A DNA stretch of 64,000 nt from Druceiella hillmani (lineage: Eukaryota > Arthropoda > Insecta > Lepidoptera > Hepialidae). Location: NCBI GenBank assembly GCA_039881145.1, contig JAYKKI010000060.1:6510501-6574500 (forward strand), read 5' to 3'. The translations under genes and the position numbers were made by a program. The notes beneath the pieces are model-generated. The model was not told the origin of the DNA and searched no databases. It worked only from the letters and a program-made list of their open reading frames with translations. Shown piece after piece: positions 46,441 to 56,509 of the stretch; positions within the stretch are counted from its first letter, which is position 1; each line of letters begins with the position of its first letter.

Positions 46441-48978
46441 TAGTGATGTAACGGATATTAATTTTTAATCATTCCAGGCCATAGCCAGGAAAAACACTTT
46501 AAAATCCTAAGTGTAACGAATTGGACTAACGAACTCTGGCCAAGAACAGGAGAGCTTGGGATTGATTCTGCTGAAGGCAGGGGCCATCCTAGGCTGTCAA
46601 ATTTTTGAAGAAAGAGAGATGGACTTACTTTACGCTTTGCAATACAGAACAAGCTATGTCTAAGCTCTATTGGTCAGTGAATATTCTCGAAAAGGAAGAA
46701 CTAAAACGGCTATGAGAAATCGTTTGAAATCAGTATACAATTTTGGTTTTTTGAATTGGAATTATGCAGAAAAGTAAAATTGGATGCAAATAATAAACTT
46801 GCACTTGCATCATCATCCCACAACAGTACTAAATCTAATATTAAACAGATGTCCCTTCAAGAACATGTCGAAAAACCGGAACAGTGGGATAATAAATTTC
46901 TGGGGACCTTGGCAGTTGATAAATCAATAAATAAAATGTTTGCATTGGAAGACTTATCATTTAGTTTCGTGGAGTATGTTGAACTCACCAGACTTGTTTG
47001 TAAATTACTTATGCCCAACCTATAATTTAAAGTCTCGTCAGTATTATACTTCCTTTATCTGAGATGAATTATATGATAAAGTAAGCCAGAAAATCCTTGA
47101 ATTGCCAAATTCCTTTAAAAAAAATGTCATTTACTAGTGACATCTGGTCTGATTCTTGGTCTGGGGTATTTCTACTGACTTTAAATTGTTATGGGATTTC
47201 AGAAGAATTCAAAAGGAAAATGATAAGGTTAAAGGCAGACGTATACAAACAGTATACAGCTGCCGTACTGGAGAAAACACTGCTCATAAATTCGAACGAA
47301 TCTTGTCGTCATGTGAAATACCTAAAGAAAAATTTAAATGTGTAGTTCAGGGTGCAGGCGCAAACATGATAAGGGAATGTTTCCTTATTAAATGTTCAAC
47401 ATATAGACAGTGGTTCACACAAGATTCAAAACGTGTTAAAAGGAGACCTGAACACTTAAGAAACTGTCGCGGCTATCATAATAAAATTTAAAAAGATGGC
47501 AATATATTTTCATCATTCGGATACTGCTCAAGATGAGCTTAGAAATTTACAGGAAAGTATTGTTAAAACACCCCTAAATACTATATAAGAGTGTGCTACT
47601 AGATGGAACTGTACCTTTTATATGTTAGAGCATGTTTAGTTAGAGCCTTTATGCCTTTACGCATCTGAATAATAAAATTCTGCGAACTTCCAAAAAGCGG
47701 ATGATCATTGAAAAACTTACAATTTCAAGAATATTTAAAGAAGTAACCAAAGAATTATACACGGCCAATGGTTCTGCATCATCAGTAATTCCCTTAAGCG
47801 CCACTTTGGGAATAATTCTTAATGATATTGATTCATCGGATGATGACACGACAGCCTTCTTCAAAGAGGAGCTTGTAAGCAAATTTTCAGTTGAAGAAAA
47901 TGAAATATTGTTTGTCACGTCAACCTTCAATGATATAAAGCTAAGTTTTTCATTCAAAACGTCGACTAAAGAGTGTGTCGCGCAGTATATTTTTGATTTT
48001 CTTAAACACAATCAAACAGACGCACCTTGCAAGTTCACTTTGTTAGAATGCGAAGCGTGCCATATTGGAAAAAATTGAAGATTCCGTAAACAATAAATGT
48101 GTGTCTTTGAGGGTCTTGATGACTTTATCATTAGATTATACGAGTGACAGCGAGGGAGCAGATGACATTTATCTCCTTAGTTACCAAAATCCTGCTCATC
48201 TTTTAATCCGAAAAACAATTACAGCGTGGCGTGAAAAACGCGTGGCAAATGACGTCGACCCTCTAACATGGTGGAAGATGAACAAGCAGAAGTGTGGGCT
48301 CCTTTTTCCGATAGCGAAGAATTATTAATCACAACGAGGATTTCGAGTGAGCGAATGGTTAGTGTGGGGTTATTTGTAGGCTGCAGGAAAATATACTTGA
48401 AGTAGAACAGGCTTCGAAGCTTTTCTTTTTGAGCTCATTATATTAGATTAAAGAGTTTTCATAAAGAAAAAAAGAAAATAATAACTTTTATTTGTTTAAT
48501 TCGTTTCTAAAAAAGTTTAACAGAGGAATGTCGTGTTTGTTTATCTAAATACATAGTATATTTTTGTTTTCTAATTTATAATGAGAAGTTGATTATTTAT
48601 TATAACACTAAGTCTAATGATTTGTTACCTAATATTATATACACAAAGTGGGTAATACCAAATATTAAACTGAATGCTGATCAAAGATATAATTGCAAGG
48701 TTTGGTTAAGTTACAAGGAAAAGTTTTTTCTAATAAAAATTTTAGGAAATTAACATTATTTCATGTTATTTACCTAATAGTTCTTATAGAATTCTGGCAT
48801 TATGTATTTTTCTTACGGTCGTATTTGTAAAATATTCCCGCGAATATGAATGCGAATGGCAAGGAATATGCGAATATTCGCGAATGCGAATGTTTGCGAT
48901 TGCGAATGCGAATACGAATGCGAATAGCAAGAAATATGCGAATATCCGCGAATGCGAATACGAATATTCATTACATTA

Positions 48979-48981
<3 letters not shown>
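46441..48981 (+). mobile_element. hAT DNA transposon, nearly full length, inactive
   Basis: The left end TAGTGATGTAACGGATATT (46441-46459) pairs with the right end ATTCATTACATTACTA (48966-48981), whose complement is TAGTAATGTAATGAAT. Such ends (TAG.GATGTAACGAATATT) are typical of hAT elements that encode BED-finger transposases. A decayed transposase lies inside at 46595-48450. The right subterminal region is a GCGAAT-word repeat (48840-48965). The right-end sequence is repeated at 49057-49072 beyond a (TA)n tract. No convincing 8-bp target duplication was found. Confidence 0.75.
46595..48450 (+). pseudogene. BED-finger hAT transposase (ZBED-like) pseudogene
   Basis: Read across frames it gives the full domain order. 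The BED finger (about 46600-46730) reads KERWTYFTLCNTEQAMSKLY and then YSRKGRTKTAMRNRLKSVYN, with the expected zinc-ligand Cys and His positions substituted. The N-terminal helical region (46756-47085) reads FALEDLSFSFVEYVELTRLV and SRQYYTSFI. The RNase-H-like core starts MSFTSDIWSDSW (47124) and continues CVVQGAGANMI (about 47340-47370), where active members have D..AANM, so that aspartate is lost. CATRWNCTFYMLEH (about 47592) is the hAT RWNS motif. The dimerisation segment reads VDPLTWWKMNKQK and ENILEVEQASKLFFLSS (ends about 48450). Several frameshifts and stops make it inactive. Confidence 0.9.
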
Positions 48982-49035
<54 letters not shown>

Positions 49036-49072
49036 CGAATATTCGCGAATGCGAATATTCATTACATTACTA
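48840..49072. repeat. GCGAAT-word subterminal repeat and duplicated hAT right end with (TA)n
   Basis: Irregular GCGAAT / ATTCGC words fill 48840-48965. The phrase GCGAAT.CGAATATTCATTAC and ATTACTAATA ends at 48984, followed by (TA)n to 49034 and then a second ATTCGCGAATGCGAATATTC plus ATTACATTACTA ending at 49072. The microsatellite seems to have grown inside a duplicated end. Confidence 0.85.
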
Positions 49073-49447
49073 ATACAAGTCAAGTTAATAAAATCGTGTT
49101 AAAATGACATTTGAATATATTTAAAATAATTTTCTTAAATATAACGTAAAAGTTACGAAGTTATTTAAGCAGTCTTTCGCATGTTGTATCGTTATGCAAC
49201 CTTTATTTTGACAGCTACGTAGATTGAGCACATCATTTCACTTTACATGAAGGCAGGTCAGAAGTAACCTCAATTGCTTTAGTTGAAGTAACTGCTGACT
49301 TTTTAGGTTTTTTAAATATTTTTTTCGATAGTTTAGTAAATTTAGCTTTACTAATCGAATTAATAGGGCTAACTGAAACGTAACACGACTAATTTTGTAG
49401 ATATCCTTTAAAATTATGTTATGTGTTAAATTAGATATCAATAAACT
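49073..49447. other. Spacer, no gene seen
   Basis: AT-rich. The minus-strand 92-codon frame at 49238-49516 runs into the inverted-repeat element and is unsupported. Confidence 0.4.
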
Positions 49448-49850
49448 CCGTGGTGTCCTGGAATAAGTGTCGGACAAAGAAAGACATTCCTTGACTGAAA
49501 AATAGATTATTGTCATTAAAATAAAATTTAAAAATTACTTTTTTTCAGAAAATTGAAAATAATATTCATAATAATTTGTCATCTGTTTCATACACACGAT
49601 ACTTGCGCATATTGTACAGCGCCGTTCGGGGGAATTACCCGAGAATTACAGGGCCGAAGACATCGCCACTGCGGTAAACACCGCACTCCGGGCAAGTATA
49701 GGGTGTATTAAAAAGAGTTATGTGTAATATTCTTTTTTACACTCAATTACAAAAAGGACGTGTTTTACGCTTTATTTCAACGACAATTTATTCTTTTACA
49801 GCCAACGAATGGCGTCTTTCTTTGTCCGACATCTATTCCTACACTGTCTC
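49448..49850. mobile_element. Terminal-inverted-repeat element of about 403 bp with arms of about 78 bp
   Basis: The left arm (GGTGTCCTGGAATAAGTGTC, GGACAAAGAAAGAC, TTATTGTCATTAAAATAAAA) is complementary to the right arm (TTTATTTCAACGACAATTTA, GTCTTTCTTTGTCCGACATC, TATTCCTACAC). The interior has CAGCGCCGTTCGGGGGAATT and ACCGCACTCCGGGCAAGTAT, GC-richer than the flanks. A related copy without the left arm is at 53688-53918. No transposase. Superfamily not assigned. Confidence 0.75.
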
Positions 49851-50999
49851 TAATTCACATATGTTATCAAATAATAATTTCATAATATACTTTCGAATAT
49901 TTGAAGAAATAACAAATGTATAATTGACAATTTGAGACCGACGTTGAAAGCGACACGACGAATAAATATTACTTGACTCGCAACAAAACAAAATAAGATA
50001 AAAAACGCCTCTCCTGTCATCCATAGACGAAGCACACAATTGTCATCGTCGACGAAATAGCTTAGTTCTTTTCTTTCTGCTTGTATAATTATATGATGTT
50101 ATTATTTTCTCTCAAGCCGAACGAAAAATAACGTTACTTTAACGAACAATAAAGGTTAAGATAAAGCTAGTACTACACGGTATGCTGATTTTTAAAACGA
50201 ACGTTTAGACAACCTTTATTGTAGTGCGTTACCTGACGTATATCTTAAGTAGCGTCGATGATATAACATAGGGCTGATTGTAAGTGACAATATTCTTACG
50301 TCTGTGCTGCCACGTGCTGGCCATGTACGGTGTTTGTAGATATGAACGAAGCTTTAAGCTTCCTGTAGTGACAATATATCGGGCATCGCGCGGCATCATT
50401 GGAGTGAGTATATGTTATTAGGCTTTGAATATTCAACAGTAAGAGTATTATTTTAGGGAAAGAAAATGTTTTTATACTGGTAATAGAGCTTTTCTAATTT
50501 TATTAAGCAGGTTCTCTCAGGGAATGAGGAAAATAAAAAAAAAATGAGCATCAAGGCTTCATGAGAATGTGAAAACTAAGCATCCATAACTATGAAGACT
50601 CAATTATGAAAAAAATCTTATGGATTGTTTTCTTTTTATATTTATGAAAAAAAATTCTGGCCATACCAATTAACCAACACGCTGGGAGCATATGGAGCCA
50701 AAGCAATTTTTATACGATTTTAAATGAATAAAAACCTGAAAGACATAGTGAGATTTAAAAGGAAAAATAGTGTTGGAATAATAGATAATATTACAATTTT
50801 GATTTTAAATGGAAGGAAAAATCTTAAATTAATAAATTTTAATTATGTTTTTTAATTAATTTAATTTTCGTAAACGATTTTTGACAATCGTATTTGCTAC
50901 TAAGTAAACTTGGTAGGATTTCGTATTTTTAGAGGAAAAAACTAAACTACTGTATGATCAGTTAACTCGAAATAAATAAAGAAATTTTAGAGGGGGAAT
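49851..50999. other. Spacer, no gene seen
   Basis: The segment 50510-50625 (GGGAATGAGGAAAAT, ACTATGAAGACTCAATTATG) recurs at 53930-54008. A mixed-composition patch at 50280-50400 (CGTGCTGGCCATGTACGG, GGGCATCGCGCGGCATCATT) has no assignment. Confidence 0.4.
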
Positions 51000-51230
51000 C
51001 TTAATTGAAGTAAAAACACTTGTTAAAATTTCCGCACCCCCAATGTAAAATCGGAACTCTATAAGATCTCCCATGTTATGTTTTTTTGTCGCGCCAGTAT
51101 TTATCAGAAACTTCTTGACGGATAAACTTGAAATTTGGTGTGGTAGTAAAGCATAATAAACCTTATATATCTTAATCGCTAACATTCAAAAATGGTTATG
51201 TGGGGATTTTAGGGAAGACAAATTTAATAT
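51000..51230 (+). repeat. Dispersed repeat F, copy 6
   Basis: Landmarks are CGGAACTCTATAAGATCTCC, TATCAGAAACTTCTTGACGG, TTGAAATTTGGTGTGG and AGTAAAGCATAATAAACC. It runs directly into the 36-bp array. Confidence 0.65.
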
Positions 51231-51234
51231 TCGA

Positions 51235-51735
51235 ATATAGTGTGGGGTACCATTTCAGAGGGGTAGTATCGTTTGTGTGGAAGTATCATTTGAAAAGGGG
51301 AGTATCATTTAAGGGAGGTTATTATTTGAAAGGGGTGGTATCGTTTGTGTGGGGATATTATTTGAAAGGGGTAGTATCGTTTGTGTGGGGGTATCATCTG
51401 AAATAGGTAGTATCGTTTGTGTGGGGGTATTGTTTGAAAGGGGTAGTATCGTTTATGTGGGGGTATCATTTGAAAAGGGGAGTATCGTTTACGTGGGGTA
51501 TTATTTGAAAGGGGAAGTATCATTTGGGTGGGGATATAATTTGAAAGAAGTAGTGTCGGTTATGTAGTAGTATGTTGAAGGAGGTAGCATAGTTTGTGTG
51601 TGAGTATCATTTGAAAGGGGTAGCATCGTTTGTGTGGGGTTATCATTTGAAAGGGATAATATCGTTTATGTGGCGGTATTGTTTGAAAGGGGTAGTACTG
51701 TTTATGTGGAGGTATCGTTTGAGAGGGCTAAGGGC
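51235..51735. repeat. 36-bp minisatellite, about 14 units
   Basis: The unit is GGTAGTATCGTTTGTGTGGG followed by GGTATCATTTGAAAGG, about 36 bp with a few length variants. Because 36 is divisible by three, several overlapping frames stay open on both strands with 12-residue periods (for example VSFVWGYYLKGV). These are artefacts. The array abuts a copy of dispersed repeat F, and a single unit-like phrase (GTGTGGGGTAGCAGTTGAAT) occurs at the matching place in the F copy at 36290. Confidence 0.93.
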
Positions 51736-52213
51736 CCCAAAAATATTTTAAGTAGTATATCTTACTTTCATAATTTTAGGTACTATATCTTCAGAAATAT
51801 ACTGAAAAATATACAAAAATATTTTCTCCCCTTATTTCTAAAACTATTTAACTTAATATTTTGAAAAAAATTAGTTTCTTAATAGCCTACGTAAAGGTAT
51901 TAGCGATTATCCTAGATCCTATAATTGTATATATATGCACTGTGTTTAATATTTCTTCCATCTTAACATCTGTGAAAGATAAATAAATATTTGTAAATAG
52001 TTTAACAGACATACTATCTATCCTTAAATGTTTATAAGTAGTTAAATGTACACAGAACATCCGTAGTGCGAGTTCAATTTGTGTTCAACAAGTTGTTTTT
52101 TAATTTCACATAATTCGTGGGGTTTCAGTGAATAACATGTCAAAATAGTTATAATATATTAAAAGGCAATATTTGCATGATGAGAAATCGATATATATAT
52201 ATATATATATATA

Positions 52214-52275
<62 letters not shown>

Positions 52276-53055
52276 ATAAAACTGTAGAATTGGCCTGTCT
52301 GAACATTAAAGATATTTACGAAACAATGATTTAGTAGTATATATTAAAAGTAATAGAATATAAAACTATTACTTTTGGAATTTCTGCCATTCGTCTGTTT
52401 ATATGTTTGCCTGTTTGTGTTTGTTTGAATTCGTATCACGTTAGACGTAAAATTAATATCTCAATTCAGATGATTTTTTTTTTTAAAATATAGAAGTTGA
52501 CTTGAGGTAATACTTAGTTTATGTGACAAGAAATTTATTTTATCCATTTTAGTTCACTCAATCATAAGATATGTGAATTTAATATTTTCATAAATTCATT
52601 TAAACTGCATTGGTATAATGATACAAAATAATCCACTCATAATCCATCGTAATTTATCAATGTTCATCGTGATCGAAGCCGCTATTTTAATGTATCGCAA
52701 ATACCATTTTACTATTTATAAAATTGACTTTAGTAATAGTTTATATTTATTTTAAACCATTTAATTTAAAAGTATTCTTACAGTATATCATTAGATTACA
52801 GTAAAGTTATAATTATTTAAATCGGATCAGGATAATTGGGAGAATTTAAGGAGAATAGCTGAGTTTTTTATGGATCAAATTTATAAAATTATGCATCGAG
52901 AAATGATGCATGGCAACCGATGTACCCATGAAATATAAAGGTATACTTAAAAAAAATTGTGAATGTTATTGACAAAAACACAAGCTTTAATATTTCAGCA
53001 GAAATGAGTGCTTAGAAAAAAAATAGAAGAAAAAAAAAGACAATATAACTAATTT
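51736..53055. other. AT-rich spacer with (TA)n-(GT)n microsatellite at 52190-52276
   Basis: The TATATA run is followed by GTGTGTGTG. No gene or repeat copy recognised elsewhere in this stretch. Confidence 0.45.
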
Positions 53056-53059
53056 TCTG

Positions 53060-53300
53060 AATTGCGCCCGCAGTACAACAGAACACCGGCAACATTACCT
53101 CAATAATTTACGCCATGCAAATTTCCCGAGACGTTTTTCCAGCAAAGACTTCCCGACTGATTGCCCCATAACATCAAACGGCGCGTGTCACGACGCGGCG
53201 GCCGCCGGGGGGTGGGACCCAGGGGGCTCGAAGGAAGTGGGTGGCGGAGAAGTAGGGGTGAAATCATTTGAATCTAAATTTGCTGGAGAAAATGTGTAAG
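53060..53300. other. GC-rich island, possible regulatory element
   Basis: The most GC-rich patch of the window, with GCGGCGGCCGCCGGGGGGTG at 53196 and several CpGs. Before it lies CCATGCAAATTTCCCGAG, which contains a perfect octamer ATGCAAAT (POU-type site). There are no stop-free frames of useful length and no repeats. It could be a conserved noncoding element or a CpG-rich promoter. Strand and target are unknown. Confidence 0.4.
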
Positions 53301-53670
53301 AAAGGCGAGGCTTGTAGTAACAGAGGTAGGTAGAGTTTTCGGAAAATGATTTGCGTCACAGAATATTCTAGCTTTATTTTAAGCTCGCATTTGCCTTTTC
53401 GCTCTTTTTGAGTGCTCTCTATCGGAAATTGTAAAAATGAAATACTTGCGGTTACATTTCGTTATTCATTGGTTTTCGACCATATATTTCTGTGTATTTT
53501 TAACCACTGTGTATATAGTTAAAAACAGAGTGGTTCTGTAGGTAAAATCAAAGTACAATATAATAATCGCCGAAGTGGTGGAAATATTATAATTTTAATG
53601 AAAACTTAATGAAATATGTATATACACATAACTTACATGTTATACGAATATCATAAATGACATAACAAGG
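53301..53670. other. Spacer, no gene seen
   Basis: Ordinary AT-rich sequence with no recognised feature. Confidence 0.4.
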
Positions 53671-54027
53671 TAACGTTTTACATTTTCTGAAAATTGAAAA
53701 TAATATTCATAGTTATTTGTCATCTTTTTCGTACACACGATTCTTGTGCACATTATTCAGCGCCGCTCAGGGGAATAACCCGCGTACAGCTGCGAAGTCA
53801 TCTAGCTGTCCGGGTAAGCACCGTGCTCCAGGCACGTTATATTTTAATGACAATTTATTACTTTATAGCCAACGAATAGCGTCTTTCTTTTTTCGACATG
53901 TATTCCTGGACACCGTGTATATTGTGACTGGGAATGAGGAAATGTGAAATGAGAATGTGAAAATTAAAAAAAAAGCATTCATAACTATGAAGACTCAATT
54001 ATGAAAAAATAACGTTTTACATTTTCT
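53671..54027. mobile_element. Insert of about 321 bp between 18-bp direct repeats, holding part of the 49448 element
   Basis: TAACGTTTTACATTTTCT lies at 53671-53688 and 54010-54027. Between them, 53688-53918 matches the interior and right arm of the element at 49448-49850, and 53930-54008 matches 50510-50625. The insert ends in CAATTATGAAAAAA. A long perfect direct repeat with an A-rich 3' end suggests retroposition of a composite segment, but a tandem-duplication origin is also possible. Confidence 0.6.
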
Positions 54028-54229
54028 ATCGTAATAAAGATAAAAAACCAAAGCTTTTAGCCACCAACGAAAGCGAAGAAAGAACGAATTTCTTGGAGTC
54101 CATAGCAATTTTATGAACGATTAAGTCCTTATGCTATTTCTTCTTTGAAAGATAACAGAGCAGTTATTGCCGATTAGTACGTAAAAATAAATTTACATTT
54201 TTTGGAAAAAAATTTCAGAAAAAGCATCC

Positions 54230-54560
54230 ATACGATAAAATCGCGAAGGTTTTATTGGTCAATGTTCCAATAAATAACTAAAACATTTTTTCTGCAACTT
54301 AAAAATTAATGTGTTATCCATCATATGGTATCGATTTTATACCGTACGATTATTATTTATTCAAGAAACTTAAGGTTATGCTTCGAGGTACTTATATTGT
54401 AAGTGAAAAGTGCCAAAGAGTCTGTGACTGCTTTGGCAGAAAGTTGCCAAACAGCTGTGGCAGCACCTGAAGAAGATTGAATCCCGGAAGATATTCAGTG
54501 GTTCCTATGGATTTCAAAATGTATCAGTTGCAATGCTGAATATTGAAAAAGGATACTGGC
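54230..54560 (+). pseudogene. mariner transposase C-terminal remnant
   Basis: The frame near 54310-54470 reads CYPSYGID, FIPYDYYLFKKLKVMLRGTY. This matches the mariner signature HPPYSPDLAPCDYFLFPKLK..LRG, with the third catalytic aspartate preserved in YDYYLF. Upstream, TKTFFLQLKN fits the segment before it. The frame then stops within about 30 codons. The first two catalytic aspartates and the helix-turn-helix are not found upstream, so it is a truncated relic. Confidence 0.8.
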
Positions 54561-55876
54561 AACATTGGCTATCTATAACGCCGGTTTATGAGCATTTGAT
54601 AGCCCTATTTTCATATCTTCTCCCTACTTGTTTAAAATAAAAGCTGTTTACTGCGGACGTGCAGGTAAAACAGGCAAAGGATGATGTGATTTATCTGTTA
54701 CCCACGGGTTTGAGTCCCATCGCCTTTGGGCGCAAAGGTTTTGAATTATTACGGAAAATATGTTTGCTTCTGGTAAAAGGGCTTTGCGGGGAATAAAACC
54801 TATGTGCTACTTGCGATTTTGAGGGTGGATAAAAATATTTTTATATTTCAATGTGTATGTGGGGATGATATTTTCCAGAGAATATATTACTTACAATAAA
54901 AGAGTTGAGAGATTTTTTATTTTGAAATTTCCATCCACCATAAAGCGGTCTAAGTAGATATCAAAATAGTATGTTACTAAAAACGATATAATCTTAGAAA
55001 CTATTGAATAGAATTGAATGAGGTTTCTGTAATTAAAACGTTTGAGAAATGAATCAGGGCTTAACGTATTTAATATTATGTACTTTGGTTTCACAAATAG
55101 TAGAGCAGTGAACATGTATTTTAAAATATTTCATGATTTTCATCAAAATCAAAATATTAACGTGGCTTATAATAATTTTCTAGGAAAAGTTAACTAAGAA
55201 GCTTATATTTTCCAATCTGTGGCTCTTAAGATGAAAATGTTATTTTTCTTACCTCTATAACTGCCATTCACATAAAGAAATATAATGAACATCTGTCGCC
55301 TTGCATTTTCCGGAAATTTGTTTTGAACAGATCCAAATTAGTAAACAATCTATTGAAATTGAACAGTTATACGTCCTACCTAACTGTTATCACCAAACAT
55401 GGTAACGGAAAAGTCATATACATTATAAAATATTTTTGTAAAATTTAATCGTCATAATAATTTTTTTTAAATATATGGAAATGAAACGGTAAATATCTAG
55501 GAAGCATTTTTTGCTGTTACGCATATTTTTAATAGAATTGGAAAATGTGGAAAATTCCTAATTCAACAGGATTTCCCATTTTCACTTTTTTTGGAAATCT
55601 TACCTCATATCTCTGGCAGTCAATAACTGATTTGTATAATTTTTTTTATTTTGAAACTATAACTTCAGTGAGATACAGCATTCATCTAAGTGTGAGAGCA
55701 ACTAACGTACTTGCACGAGAAAGAAAATCTCTAGCACGAACAATATTTTGAAAATTTTATTTACGTTCGAAAATGACACTGTACCGTAAAAGCTCCAACT
55801 GAGTACTTGTATTTTCATTATTTTTTACCTTTAGTACTCGGTAGTTATTTGAAGGCAGTTAGACTGTATGTAAAGG

Positions 55877-55943
<67 letters not shown>
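54561..55943. other. AT-rich spacer with (TA)n at 55880-55943, no gene seen
   Basis: A patch at 54650-54800 (GTTACCCACGGGTTTGAGTC) is less AT-rich but has no tRNA fold. Frames at 54891-55115 (minus) and 55545-55751 (plus) have no domain. Confidence 0.45.
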
Positions 55944-55946
<3 letters not shown>

Positions 55947-56375
55947 TTTCTAGTTTTTTGTTGAATGTAACGAGAAAGATATATTTAGAAACTTGGATAT
56001 GTGTAGTGTAATGTATGGCTATTTAACTTATAATAGAGTAATAAAATTAATTTTTCTAAGTTTTTGTTAGTAATACCACATTCAAAGTCGAAATATGCTT
56101 TACGTTTCAGTTGAGTGCCAACAGTTCTACATGATATACAGGTCCTTCGAAGTTCTTTCTAGTTTTTTGGTCGAATGTAACGAAACAAATATATTTAAAA
56201 AGTCTGGATTTGTGTAGTGTAATATATTGTTATTTAACTTTTAGTAGACTAATAAAAATAAGTTTTCTAGGTTTTTATTACTAATGCCACATTCAAAATC
56301 GAAACGTGCTTTACGTATGAGTTGAGTACCAACAGTTCTACGTAAAGTACATGCCTTTCGAAGTTATCTTTCAAC
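55944..56375. repeat. 209-bp tandem duplication
   Basis: TTCTTTCTAGTTTTTTG occurs at 55944 and 56153. TTTACGT, GTTGAGT.CCAACAGTTCTA and CTTTCGAAGTT repeat at the same step. It lies just upstream of the Tc1 relic and may be part of its flank. Confidence 0.85.
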
Positions 56376-56509
56376 ATCTGAAGATTTCTGTAATTTTTAT
56401 AAATTATGTACTTTTACGGTGATATTATATGTAGTTTTAGACGGTTTTAAGTTGTAATAAGGTTTTCTTGTTTTCTGTTTTATTGTTCGTGAATGTTTTG
56501 AATTGGGAA

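Noticed and set aside
51200..51567. Overlapping frames with 12-residue repeats on both strands
   Set aside because: Direct consequence of the 36-bp minisatellite. Frames exist on both strands over the same bases.
54690..54740. Possible tRNA B-box (GGGTTTGAGTCCC) and a similar GGGATTCGACCCGG at 28617
   Set aside because: No acceptor stem, anticodon arm or A-box at the right distance on either strand.
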